A DNA stretch of 64,000 bases from Cellulomonas sp. KRMCY2 (GCF_000526515.1 NZ_JAGF01000001.1:4402001-4466000), one strand, 5' to 3'. Shown: positions 15,018 to 22,591, counted from the stretch's first letter. Numbers and translations: made by a program. The notes: a model not told the origin generated them from the letters alone.

Positions 15018-15724
15018 CTAGGGCGTGTCTCCCATATGCGCGTCCAGGTGAGGCAGGCGGCCAGGATGATGGCGGCGCGGTAGGTGATGGCGAGCTTGTC
15101 GTAGCGGGTGGCCAGGCCGCGCCATTGCTTGGTCAGGGCGAAGTGGCGTTCGACGACGTTGCGGCCGCGGTAGGCGGCGGTATCCAGCCCGGGTGGTCGC
15201 CCGCCGCGCGACCCCCGGCGTTTGCGGGCGGCGATCTGGTCGGACTTCTCGAGGATCACGACCGTGATCCCTCGGGCGTGCAGGGCGTGGCGGTAGACCC
15301 CGGCGGAGTAGGCCTTGTCGGCGATCACCGCCTCGGGCCGGGTGCGTGGACGCCCAGGGCCCAGGCGTGGGACGCGGATGTCGGCCAGGACTGCTTCGAG
15401 CAGGGCGCCGTCGTTGCGGTGCCCACCGGTGACCACGGCGGCGAGCGGGCGTCCGTTCCCGTCGACGGCGGCGTGGATCTTGGTGGTCAGCCCACCGCGT
15501 GAGCGTCCGATGCCGTGACCTGCAGGTTCACACTCTCTGATCGGCAGATTCCTGTGATTCGACCCTGCCCCCCGTGTCCTGGTCCGGGCGGGACGTGTTC
15601 GTGCCGTGCTGGTGCGCGCGAGCGATCGTGGCGTCCACCGAGACCTTCCAGTCCAGCTTCCCGGCCGCGTCGGCCTCGGCCAGCAACCGCGCCAGCACCC
15701 GGTCCCACGTTCCGTCCGCGGCAT
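14909..15724 (-). CDS. IS5-family transposase, second frame (OrfB)
   Basis: Meaningful sequence starts about 15600 (GLTTKIHAAVDGNGRPL), then VIADKAYSAGVYR with the second Asp and GRNVVERHFALTKQWRGLATRYDK with the Glu. The upstream part of this open frame only shadows OrfA. The frame has no stop inside the element: after LTWTRIWETRP it reads on into the neighbouring IS481 and ends at 14909, so about 36 C-terminal residues are foreign. Confidence 0.75.
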   Translation of the reverse strand: MPRTERGTGCWRGCWPRPTRPGSWTGRSRWTPRSLARTSTARTRPARTRTRGAGSNHRNLPIRECEPAGHGIGRSRGGLTTKIHAAVDGNGRPLAAVVTGGHRNDGALLEAVLADIRVPRLGPGRPRTRPEAVIADKAYSAGVYRHALHARGITVVILEKSDQIAARKRRGSRGGRPPGLDTAAYRGRNVVERHFALTKQWRGLATRYDKLAITYRAAIILAACLTWTRIWETRPSCSSSGRCDQRGVSGEARTSGIEGVTRPSSNTRRSS

Positions 15725-15990
15725 ACCGGCGGTGGCGCTTCCACGCCGTCTGCCACGGCCCGAACGCCTCGCGCGGCAGGTCGCGCCACGGGATCCCGGT
15801 CCGGTACCGGTAGGCGATCGCCTCGACCACCCGCCGATTGTCTGCGAAGGGATGACCCCGCCGGCCCGCGTTGGACGGCAACAACGGCTCCACCCGAGCC
15901 CACTGCGCGTCAGAGAACACCTGATACCGAGAAGACGACGTCACCGGCACAGACTGCCGCAAGCCTCACCCCAGATATGGGAGACACGCT
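15022..15990 (-). mobile_element. IS5-family insertion sequence
   Basis: About 969 bp with inverted ends GGCGTGTCTCCCATAT (from 15022) and, on the opposite strand, AGCGTGTCTCCCATAT (from 15990). Flanks are CTAG at 15018-15021 and 15991-15994. The transposase is encoded in two overlapping frames, as in IS5/IS427-type elements. Confidence 0.85.
15528..15962 (-). CDS. IS5-family transposase, first frame (OrfA)
   Basis: A 144-residue N-terminal portion of a DDE transposase: FSDAQWARVEPLLP, ADNRRVVEAIAYRYRTGIPWRDLP, and VSVDATIARAHQHG with the first catalytic Asp. The frame stops shortly after the Asp region, and the remainder continues in the overlapping frame below. A programmed frameshift near 15530-15600 would be needed to make the full enzyme, as in IS427-group elements; the slippery site was not pinpointed. 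Confidence 0.8.
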   Translation of the reverse strand: MRQSVPVTSSSRYQVFSDAQWARVEPLLPSNAGRRGHPFADNRRVVEAIAYRYRTGIPWRDLPREAFGPWQTAWKRHRRYAADGTWDRVLARLLAEADAAGKLDWKVSVDATIARAHQHGTNTSRPDQDTGGRVESQESADQRV

Positions 15991-16148
15991 CTAGTCGTCT
16001 GAGGTCTGCAGTGAGCAGGTCCAGCAACAACTCCTCATCGTTGTCGCCGAGGTGCTCACGCACAGTCGACTCGGCTTCCGGCACGAGCGCTCTCAGCCGT
16101 TCAAGGAACTCGGCCGCGGCAAGACTCATGACGCCAGTCTGCCCGGCG

Positions 16149-16187
16149 CAGCACCCGCTCACGCCGCCTGCCGCGGACCGGGTGCTG
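16149..16187 (+). repeat. Island boundary motif, copy 10
   Basis: The best stem of the set: CAGCACCCG (16149-16157) pairs perfectly with CGGGTGCTG (16179-16187), and the loop begins CTCACGCCGCC. It lies between two divergent start codons (16129 minus and 16223 plus), where an ordinary terminator would not be expected. Confidence 0.65.
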
Positions 16188-16222
16188 TGGAACATCTGGG
16201 CCTGGCGGGTGGATGCTCGGTC

Positions 16223-16972
16223 ATGACACCCACACCGGAGTCCCTACCCATCCTCACGATCGACGAGCGGTGGCGGGCCGATCCGCTGCGGCTGGCGGTC
16301 GCGGGGTACCTCGCTCGGTACCGGGGCGAGACGCGCCGCCATGCCGAGTCGGACCTGCGCGCCTTCCTGACCTGGTGCCAGGAGCGCGGACTTGACCCGC
16401 TGGCTGCCCGGCTGCCTCCCATCGAGCTGTACGTCCGCTGGATGCAGGAGACTCGCCGCTACGCGGCGTCGACGGTCTCGCGGCGGATGCCCATCGTGGG
16501 GGGCTTCTATCGCACCTGCGCAATTGACGAGATCCTCGAGCACTCACCGGCCGAGTACGTGCGCCGCCCCAACGTGCCACCCGAGTCACCCACCCTCGGG
16601 CTGAGCCACCTCCAGCTCGAAGCCCGGCTGACCGCTTCACGCATTTCGGACAACAGGTGCGACTTCGCCTTGGTGTGTCTGCTCGGGCTCCTTGGGCTGC
16701 GGATCTTCGAAGCCTGCGCGGCGGACATCACGGACCTCGGCGAGGAGCACGGTCACCGCGTGCTGCGAGTTGTCGGCAAGGGCCACAAGGTCGTCCTGGT
16801 CCCGCTGCCGCCAGCCGTCGCCCGCTCTGTGGACCGCGCCGTCGCCAACCGCGTTGACGGACCACTGCTCCTGAACACCCTGGGCCGCCGCATGGACCGC
16901 CACGCCGCCAGCACCACCCTCGACCGACACCCGAACTACATCCTCGCCGCCTACATGGCCTCCGGGACCTGA
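16223..16972 (+). pseudogene. Tyrosine recombinase with catalytic core deleted
   Basis: A 249-residue site-specific recombinase relic. The SAM-like N-terminal domain (AVAGYLARYRGETRRHAESDLRAF) and the first part of the catalytic domain are present, including the first Arg (GLLGLRIFEACAAD) and Lys (VVGKGHKVV). After RRMDRHAASTT the frame jumps straight to the family C terminus LDRHPNYILAAYMASGT. The stretch of about 60-70 residues with HxxR, the second His and the tyrosine nucleophile is missing, in frame. It cannot cleave DNA. It occupies its own interval between motif copies 10 and 11. Confidence 0.85.
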
Positions 16973-16980
16973 ACACAACG

Positions 16981-17000
16981 CCGCTCGTGCCGATGAGCGG
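16981..17000 (+). repeat. Island boundary motif, copy 11
   Basis: CCGCTC (16981-16986) pairs with GAGCGG (16995-17000) around GTGCCGAT, a near copy of copy 1. It lies directly after the recombinase relic and before the kinase-like gene. Confidence 0.6.
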
Positions 17001-17079
17001 ACGGTCCAGCCCTCTGTCGAAGCCGCTGGCTGCTCGACGGCTTCGCCGGCCGTAGGTGCCTCCGTGCGACGATGGCGGC

Positions 17080-17688
17080 GTGGATGGCGTGCCTGTCTTG
17101 GTGCTGGTCGGACCGGCTGCGGTCGGTAAGTCGACTCTGGGGGCGCTGGTCGCCGATCGCCTGGGGGTTCCTTTCGTCGACGTCGACGAGTTGGGTGACC
17201 AGTACTACGTCGAGGTCGGATGGAGCATCGACCGGCTCGTGGAGCGGGCCACGGCTGTAGGTCGCGCCGCCGCGGAGCGAGAGTGGGAGCCCGCGCGAGC
17301 CCATGCGGTGTGTCGTGTGCTCGACGACCACCCGGGCGCAGTGGTCGCGCTCGGCGCTGGGCATACGAGCTTCACCGATCCCCGCATGGCGGGCAAGGTC
17401 AGCCGTGCGCTCTCAGCGGTGCCGCACGTCGCGCTCATCTTGCCGTCGCTGGATCGCGACGACGCACTCGTCGAGCTGCGCAGGCGATCGCTCGCGACGA
17501 AAGGTACCGATTGGGTCGCCTCTGGACATGACTTTCTTGCCGAGTGGCTCGACGACAAGGCCAGCCGACGGGTGGCAACACTCGTCGTGATCACTGACGG
17601 GGAGGCTCATGGCGCGACGGCTGGGCGACTTCTCGATCATGTACGCAAGGAGATCCCGCCAGACCAACGCGTCGCACCACAGTCATAG
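17080..17688 (+). CDS. Shikimate kinase-like P-loop protein
   Basis: A 202-residue P-loop nucleoside-kinase-like protein. Walker A is LVGPAAVGKSTLGALVADRL, followed by FVDVDELGDQYY (substrate-region Asp) and a later VVALGAGHTSF that resembles the shikimate kinase GGG region. Length and order resemble shikimate kinases, but the aro gene context is absent and the Arg-rich shikimate site is not clearly conserved. A small-molecule kinase of unknown substrate is the safest reading. GTG 17080 is the start. One-gene unit between motif copies 11 and 12. Confidence 0.65.
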   Translation: MDGVPVLVLVGPAAVGKSTLGALVADRLGVPFVDVDELGDQYYVEVGWSIDRLVERATAVGRAAAEREWEPARAHAVCRVLDDHPGAVVALGAGHTSFTDPRMAGKVSRALSAVPHVALILPSLDRDDALVELRRRSLATKGTDWVASGHDFLAEWLDDKASRRVATLVVITDGEAHGATAGRLLDHVRKEIPPDQRVAPQS

Positions 17689-17745
17689 CCGGCGCTCATC
17701 CGGCCGTCACCGCCCGCGCAGGCCCTGGGAGCCCGCATCTGCCGC
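17688..17745 (+). repeat. Island boundary motif, copies 12 and 13
   Basis: GCCGG (17688-17692) pairs with CCGGC (17700-17704) around CGCTCAT, and CCCGCATCTGCCGC follows at 17732-17745. Both forms of the motif thus occur side by side, as at 8339-8396. Confidence 0.5.
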
Positions 17746-17810
17746 TGGCCGTTCACCGACCGGCCCCTTCCTACGAGCGCCACGCGGGCGAGCGCAGCGA
17801 TACTGGGGTC

Positions 17811-18272
17811 ATGATCGAGCACGTCTGGTCGAACGACCCGCTGCCCGAGGATCTGGGCGTCGTCGTCCTCGGACCGGTCCTCCTCGGCCGGGCGAATGGA
17901 GTTGCGGTGGGCCTGCGCTGCGTCTTCGCGCACCCGACCGGCCTTCACCTTCTGTTGGTTCTCCTCGCCAACGGCCATGGCGCCGACCTCGCGAACCGTG
18001 CTTCCTTCCCCGGCCCTGACAGCGCGCCGACGTTCCGGCTGCTCGCTGAGGCAAACGGCAAGCGTGGCCCAGTCGACCACTGGCGGCAGGGGGCCGAAGG
18101 TGGGGACGGCCAATTCGTGATGCGAGCCGACTACTGGGTCAACGAACTGCCTCACGATCGAACGCTCGCACTCACCGTCGCATGGCCGGAGATCGGACTC
18201 CCACAGACCAGCACGACGCTCCTGCTGGGCAACATGACAGATCTGGACCGCCGGGTCGTGTCTCTGCGCTAG
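17811..18272 (+). CDS. Hypothetical protein
   Basis: A 153-residue protein starting at ATG 17811. It has a hydrophobic mid-segment (GLHLLLVLLANGHG) that is probably a buried strand or helix and not a membrane span, and a conserved-looking C-terminal part ADYWVNELPHDRTLALTVAWPEIGLPQT. The paired acidic/hydrophobic pattern suggests a beta-sandwich. I recognise no named family. It lies alone between motif copies 13 and 14. Confidence 0.55.
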   Translation: MIEHVWSNDPLPEDLGVVVLGPVLLGRANGVAVGLRCVFAHPTGLHLLLVLLANGHGADLANRASFPGPDSAPTFRLLAEANGKRGPVDHWRQGAEGGDGQFVMRADYWVNELPHDRTLALTVAWPEIGLPQTSTTLLLGNMTDLDRRVVSLR

Positions 18273-18278
18273 TTCGCC

Positions 18279-18310
18279 GAGCGCACGCTCATGCCGCGGG
18301 CCGGTCGCTC
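18279..18310 (+). repeat. Island boundary motif, copy 14
   Basis: GAGCG (18279-18283) pairs with CGCTC (18306-18310); the loop contains CACGCTCATGCCGCGG. It lies between convergent genes, so here alone a terminator role is also possible. Confidence 0.5.
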
Positions 18311-18312
18311 TC

Positions 18313-18591
18313 TTAGTCCGGCTCGACGTAGGCCACGCCGCCCGTCAGAACGAGTGACGGGTCCACTCCGTCGACGGTGATGCTCAGCCAGTTCTCTCGA
18401 CCCGCGCCCCAGCGTGGGAAGACGAACGCGAGGCACTCGGTACGCGCCGAACCGGCGTGGGTAGGAACGACGACGGTGTCTCCGCCATGGAAGTTGAGCC
18501 CTCGGTCGAGCACGGGTCCCGCGAGCACCACCCCGTCGAATCCCTCGATGGACGCTTCACATGCCTCGATGCGGAACGAGAACCGATCCAT
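18313..18591 (-). CDS. Hypothetical protein
   Basis: A 92-residue protein from ATG 18591. The pattern FDGVVLAGPVLDRGLNFHGGDTVVVP suggests a small beta barrel of the kind seen in translation-factor-like domains. The C-terminal half (LAFVFPRWGAGRENWLSITVDGV) is also strand-rich. It is short and has no catalytic motif. One-gene unit between motif copies 14 and 15. Confidence 0.55.
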   Translation of the reverse strand: MDRFSFRIEACEASIEGFDGVVLAGPVLDRGLNFHGGDTVVVPTHAGSARTECLAFVFPRWGAGRENWLSITVDGVDPSLVLTGGVAYVEPD

Positions 18592-18613
18592 GGCAGAGAT
18601 CGTGCCCTACTGT

Positions 18614-18637
18614 CCGCGCATGCGGCACTCCGCGCGG
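18614..18637 (+). repeat. Island boundary motif, copy 15
   Basis: CCGCGC (18614-18619) pairs with GCGCGG (18632-18637) around ATGCGGCACTCC, a diverged form. It lies upstream of the minus-strand hypothetical gene and before the hydrolase stop. Confidence 0.4.
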
Positions 18638-18731
18638 GCGCGGCGGCCCACCCCGCGTTGCGGGTGTCAAGGCCGGCGACTCCATCGGCTACGCCGCCCC
18701 TGCAGCTTGAGCGGACTCCACTGAGCGCTGC

Positions 18732-19619
18732 CTACCGGAGTCCGGCAGCGGCTCGGGCTGGACCGGTGACGCAGGCTGCGAGGAAGGGATCGACAGCAAC
18801 ACGGAAGGCGCCTGGCTGCTCGACCCACGGGTAGTGGCCGCAGCGCTCGAGAACAACGATCTGGCCCGCCGGGAAGAGCCTCGCCAGCGCCCTGACCGGC
18901 GCCACACCAGTCATGCAGTCTTGGGCTCCGGCCACGACGAGCACCGGCGCGCTGACGGCCCGAACACGCGCCGGGAGGTCGTGCGGGGGGTCGACGGTGA
19001 AGAACGCGCGCGCCGCGTCGAGGTACCACTGCCCGATACCCGCATGCTCCTGTTCCACCGGTCCCCAGGCCGCGTAGCTTGCCGGAGCCGACATCTGTTG
19101 CCAGGCGTTGAAGGCGTCGTCGCCACCCGCCAGGTCCGGGGCTCCCTCCAGGGCTGCGACGGCGGCGTCAAAGGCCGGCTCACCGCGGCGCGCGTCGATG
19201 AGCGCACCGGCGTCGGACGCCTCGTCAACAAGGTACCCGGCGGGTGGTGTGATCAGTACCAGCCCGGTGAGCCCGCGCGGGTACTGGGTCGCGTAGGCGA
19301 TCGCGAGCCTCGTGCCGGCGGAGTGGCCGATGACCACGACGCGTTCGGCGCCCAGGTGCACGCGCAGAGCCTCGACGTCGTCGGCCTGGCGCCAGTAGGA
19401 ACCATCCTCGACTCGGCTGGGCGCCGCAGAGCGCCCCACTCCCCGCAGGTGCGGTACCACCAGGGGGTAGGAGCTGGCGAGTCCGGCCAGGTCTCCGAGA
19501 TACCCAGGATCGCGAGCCGCGCCACCCGCCAACACGATGACAACGCACTCGCCAAGGCCTTGGTCGCCAAGCACGTCGTAGTGGAGCGAGGCTCCGTCAG
19601 GGGCGAGGAAGGTCGGCAC
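18732..19619 (-). CDS. Alpha/beta-fold hydrolase
   Basis: A 295-residue hydrolase of the proline-iminopeptidase/epoxide-hydrolase-like group. Oxyanion region VIVLAGGAARDP, nucleophile elbow VVIGHSAGTRLAIAYA (Ser), acid in VVAGAQDCMTG (Asp) and His in ERCGHYPWVEQP complete the triad. A lid of about 80 residues separates strand 6 from the acid. GTG 19619 matches where the family begins (PTFLAPDGASLHYD); an upstream extension to 19739 is unlikely. The substrate is unknown. Confidence 0.8.
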   Translation of the reverse strand: MPTFLAPDGASLHYDVLGDQGLGECVVIVLAGGAARDPGYLGDLAGLASSYPLVVPHLRGVGRSAAPSRVEDGSYWRQADDVEALRVHLGAERVVVIGHSAGTRLAIAYATQYPRGLTGLVLITPPAGYLVDEASDAGALIDARRGEPAFDAAVAALEGAPDLAGGDDAFNAWQQMSAPASYAAWGPVEQEHAGIGQWYLDAARAFFTVDPPHDLPARVRAVSAPVLVVAGAQDCMTGVAPVRALARLFPAGQIVVLERCGHYPWVEQPGAFRVAVDPFLAACVTGPARAAAGLR

Positions 19620-19764
19620 GGCCCGACCGTAGCCGCACCCGCGGCCGGACGGCGCCACCTTTTCCTCCAGTGGCTCGGCGTGAGGATGTGTGAGCGGCTC
19701 CCACTTCCACCGTGGTATCGCGACTGGCTGCACGGTCATGGCTCCCTTCTGTTGTGGCTGGTTG

Positions 19765-20994
19765 TCAAGGGGCCGCGATGAGGGCCTGTCGGACCGGGAC
19801 GGGTCGGGCTAGCGTGGTGGTCGCGGGTCCGGGAAGTGGCTGATCCGAAGTGCCGGTGTGCGGGGGCAGGCCGGCCGCGCTGGATTGAAGAGTCGCCCCG
19901 CTGTGCCCTCCCGGACCCGCCTCGATCTTGGTCATCTGGACGCCCACGGCGTCGGTGACGAGCTGGCGGTAGACGACGTCGGACAGCCGCCGCTTGAGGC
20001 ACCGCATCGCTTCCAGCGGCCGTTTGCCGGCGGCCCGCTTGCGGTCGTAGTAGACCCGTCCGGCGGTGTCGTGGTGGCGCATCTGGACTGTCGCGGCGAT
20101 GTGTAGGACGTGGTTCAGGCGCCGGTTGCCGGCCCGGGACAGGCGGTGGCGTTGGTGGGCGCCGGATGAGGCGTCGATCGGTGCGGTCCCGGTCCAGGAC
20201 GCGAAGTGATGCCGGGACGGGAACCGGGCGACGTTGCCGACGTCGGCCAGGATCCGGCCCGCACCGGCGGGTCCGATGCCGGGCAGGTCCATCAGGTGCG
20301 AGCCCCGGGCCAGGACGGCGGCCTTGATCTCGACGGTGATCTCCTTGACCCGCACCTCCAGGCGGCGTGCCTCGGTCAGTTCCTCCGCGAGCATGCGTCG
20401 GCGCACCCGCCCGGCGCCGTCGCGGGGACGGAGCCCGGCCAGCAGCCCCTGGTACTGGATGACCGACTTCTTGGTCGGCGCCCCACCGGGCACCAGCTCG
20501 GCGAAGAGCCTGTGTGCGCGGTTGAGCGCCTGGGTGCGGGCTGCGGCGAGCTCGTCGCGGCGGTCGACGAGCAGCCGCAGGACCTCCAGGTCCTCATCGA
20601 TCACGACCTCGCGCAGCCGGTGATCGCGCAGGGCGACCATCACGATGGCGTGCGCGTCGTGGGCGTCGGTCTTGCGGCCCTGACCGGTGTCGAACACCCG
20701 CGACCGGGCCGACAGCTTCGCCGGGACGTCCACCACCTGCTCCCCGCCCGCGAGGAGTCGGGCGACCAGGGCGCGGCCCACACCCCGGGCGCCCTCGACC
20801 GCCCAGATCCGCCGCGGCCACTGCCGGGCGACGCCGATCATCGCCCGGTACCCGGCTGTCGTGGTCGGGAACGTGCCGCTGGCCCGCAGGATCTCTCGGG
20901 TGTCGCGGGCCTCGAGCGTGACCGACGCCTTGTGCGGATCGACGCCGATGACCACCCCGTCACCGCCACCGACCTCGGGTTGTGTCTCGTGCAT
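19765..20994 (-). CDS. IS110-family transposase
   Basis: A 409-residue DEDD transposase. The N-terminal RuvC-like domain has VVIGVDPHKASVTLE (Asp), IWAVEGARGVGRALVARL (Glu) and KTDAHDAHAIVMVAL (two Asp). The C-terminal transposase_20 domain has LMDLPGIGPAGAGRILADVG and FPSRHHFASWTGTAPIDASSG with the Ser nucleophile region. ATG 20994 follows the strong Shine-Dalgarno GGAGGAGGGAG. Such elements have no clear inverted repeats, so the ends are not defined here. They probably lie within 19640-19764 and 21000-21230. Confidence 0.9.
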   Translation of the reverse strand: MHETQPEVGGGDGVVIGVDPHKASVTLEARDTREILRASGTFPTTTAGYRAMIGVARQWPRRIWAVEGARGVGRALVARLLAGGEQVVDVPAKLSARSRVFDTGQGRKTDAHDAHAIVMVALRDHRLREVVIDEDLEVLRLLVDRRDELAAARTQALNRAHRLFAELVPGGAPTKKSVIQYQGLLAGLRPRDGAGRVRRRMLAEELTEARRLEVRVKEITVEIKAAVLARGSHLMDLPGIGPAGAGRILADVGNVARFPSRHHFASWTGTAPIDASSGAHQRHRLSRAGNRRLNHVLHIAATVQMRHHDTAGRVYYDRKRAAGKRPLEAMRCLKRRLSDVVYRQLVTDAVGVQMTKIEAGPGGHSGATLQSSAAGLPPHTGTSDQPLPGPATTTLARPVPVRQALIAAP

Positions 20995-21232
20995 GACGTG
21001 CTCCCTCCTCCCTGGACAGCACCGGCCAGGGCCGGCCGGCGCGAGCGAGGACGGGCAACGCTGTTTCGAGCAGAGCAGACCCTTCGTGAGCCACGTCCCC
21101 ACTGCGGTGCCCGGGACGGACGCACTCCATGAAAGAGCCACACCGAACCACCGGTGGGCAGCCGCGATCAGAGCGACCCGCCCCGGGCACCTACCCGAGA
21201 CTGACCGGCCAGCCCGTCCCAGGCAACAAACA

Positions 21233-21268
21233 GCCGCTGTCCGCGCTCGTGCCGCTGTCCGCGCTCGT
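21233..21268 (+). repeat. Tandem 18-bp duplication containing the island boundary motif
   Basis: GCCGCTGTCCGCGCTCGT occurs twice without spacing (21233-21250, 21251-21268) and contains CGCTCGTGCCGC at the junction, a form of the boundary motif. It lies in the 370-base stretch between the IS110 transposase start and the antitoxin gene, where I see no gene. Confidence 0.55.
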
Positions 21269-21353
21269 CGCGGATGGGAGGGTGATCCTGGTGAAGGCCG
21301 TCGCGGGCTACTCGACCGACGTGGTCCATCTCTGGAACCGTCTTCTTTTTCGT

Positions 21354-21368
21354 TATACGATACGCGGG
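21354..21368 (+). promoter_or_regulatory. Probable -10 element of a leaderless toxin-antitoxin transcript
   Basis: TATACGAT in locally AT-rich sequence, with the first in-frame GTG 14 bases further on. In actinobacteria this spacing puts the transcription start at or next to the start codon. No Shine-Dalgarno sequence precedes the gene, in agreement. Confidence 0.5.
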
Positions 21369-21601
21369 TGGTGAGCGAGGAGCAGATCCAGCGGTGGGCC
21401 GACGAGGCCGAAGCGGGGTACGACGTCGATGTGCTGAAGCGTCGGGGCCGTGGGCGTCCTGGTCGCGGGGCTGAACCGATGCAGGTCGTGGCGGTCCGGC
21501 TGACCGCCGAGGAGCTCGACGCTCTCGACGCGGCGGCAGCCAAGAACGACATGAGCAGGTCCGAGGCGATCCGGGCCGCGCTGGCCCACTTCGCTGCGTG
21601 A
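21368..21601 (+). CDS. Ribbon-helix-helix antitoxin-like protein
   Basis: A 77-residue protein. The C-terminal 40 residues are a CopG/BrnA-type ribbon-helix-helix: VVAVRLTAEELDALDAAAAK then MSRSEAIRAALAHF. The N terminus (SEEQIQRWADEAEAGYDVDVLKRRGRGRPGR) is the usual toxin-neutralising arm with an AT-hook-like basic patch. It overlaps the next gene by four bases (GTGA), so the two are translationally coupled. Expected role: operator binding, autorepression and neutralising the partner. Tandem GTG codons at 21368 and 21371 make the exact start uncertain. Confidence 0.75.
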   Translation: MVSEEQIQRWADEAEAGYDVDVLKRRGRGRPGRGAEPMQVVAVRLTAEELDALDAAAAKNDMSRSEAIRAALAHFAA

Positions 21602-21840
21602 AGGTCCACCGGAGCGCGCTCAAGCACGGCGTCTCGCCGGAGGACGCGATCCAGGCGGCAGAGTGGTCGCTGTGGATCGAGCCCCTCGACGAGGACGGCG
21701 CTCCCCGCCGAGAACTGCGCCTGGGCTTCGACACCGGAGCCCGCCTGCTGGAGACGGTGGTACTCGTCCTCGAGAGCGGCGACGAGATGGTCATCCACGC
21801 GATGCCGGCTCGCAAGAAGTACCTCGACCTCCTGCCGTAA
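21598..21840 (+). CDS. Putative toxin of the pair (BrnT/RelE-like small protein)
   Basis: An 80-residue protein with a recurrent pattern in partner genes of ribbon-helix-helix antitoxins: VHRSALKHGVSPEDAIQA at the start, RLGFDTGARLLETVVLVLE in the middle and EMVIHAMPARKKYLDLL at the end. The core His and the Arg/Lys of AMPARKKY resemble the RNase residues of BrnT-type toxins, but activity is unproven. It sits 135 bases inside the right attachment site, a usual place for addiction modules that stabilise an island. Confidence 0.6.
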   Translation: MKVHRSALKHGVSPEDAIQAAEWSLWIEPLDEDGAPRRELRLGFDTGARLLETVVLVLESGDEMVIHAMPARKKYLDLLP

Positions 21841-21934
21841 TGACCGAGATCGGCACCCGGGCCGCCCGTCTGGCTCCGACGAACCATTCCGCTGGGTTTC
21901 CGCTGGGTTGACCCCGCCTCAGCCCCAACACGAA

Positions 21935-21970
21935 GGGCCCCTCGCCGGCGTTTCCGCTGGTCAGGGGCCC
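21935..21970 (-). terminator. Terminator downstream of tRNA-Lys, supplied by the island
   Basis: GGGCCCCT pairs with AGGGGCCC around a 20-base loop, directly after the tRNA 3' end on the minus strand. Its sequence differs from the hairpin at the left repeat, so the island seems to carry its own terminator for the rebuilt tRNA. Confidence 0.6.
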
Positions 21971-21975
21971 TTCCA

Positions 21976-22051
<76 letters not shown>

Positions 22052-22147
22052 GCGGTGCACGAGGCTACCACCGCTCACGGGGTGCAGCGAAAACGGGCTC
22101 GAACGCCCCACCGCGGCGACCCGCCGGGCGGCCGCGCCCCGCACCTG

Positions 22148-22387
22148 CTACGTCGCGACGCTGTCCTGCTCGCTCGCCTCGCCGTGCTCGTCCGGCACCC
22201 ACCACTCGACCTCCGGCAGGCCCTCGTCCTCGAGGATCGCCGGCGACGGCGGGCCGTCCGGGCTCGCCAGGTCCGCCAGCAGAGCCAGCGGGACGCCCTC
22301 GGTGAGCAGGCTCATGACCTCGACGGACGCCTCCGTCTCGGCGTCCTCCACGGCCTCCAGCGCGGGCTTCTCCGGCACGAGAGACAT
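22148..22387 (-). CDS. Small conserved actinobacterial protein of unknown function
   Basis: A 79-residue acidic protein. The recognisable core is SVEVMSLLTEGVPLALLADLASPDGP followed by LPEVEWW. I recall this as a conserved short protein in actinobacteria with no assigned role. ATG 22387 is preceded by GAGG-type sequence; the frame is open to 22474. It lies just outside the island next to the GroES-like gene. Confidence 0.6.
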   Translation of the reverse strand: MSLVPEKPALEAVEDAETEASVEVMSLLTEGVPLALLADLASPDGPPSPAILEDEGLPEVEWWVPDEHGEASEQDSVAT

Positions 22388-22591
22388 CGTGGCCTCGCCG
22401 TCCTCACGCGGTCCGGTCTCCACGTCCACCTCTCGCACCTCTTTGCCCAGCGACGGACCCGTGGCATGCGCCACGTGTCGGGTCCCACTGCACCACCTCT
22501 GACCCGGCCGCGCAACGGGAGGCCCACCCGCCGCACACGCGGCCCGACCGCCGGTGCCGCGGGCAGCGCCGGACGGACCGGGACGGCCCGC

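Larger units (their letters stand above)
13723..16129 (-). pseudogene. DUF7674-like gene interrupted by two insertion sequences
   Basis: The N-terminal part (16129 down to 15995) reads MSLAAAEFLERLRAL and ends LLTADLRRL. The C-terminal part (13944 to 13723) reads AIAWFNAAQDEPLL, GDDHVRGAIAVSFVEDTGWW and EPEMQPFIATWPAELV. IS481 and IS5 type elements lie between them, each bordered by CTAG. Removing both elements and two of the three CTAG copies restores one uninterrupted 118-codon frame (TADLRRL joined to AIAWF), matching a small conserved protein family of unknown function. The insertions are therefore recent and clean. The family label is from memory of the pattern. Confidence 0.8.

Noticed and set aside
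4577-18637. Canonical integron attC sites
   Set aside because: The motifs lack the GTTRRRY and RYYYAAC boxes and no IntI integrase is visible, so only a cassette-like analogy is kept.
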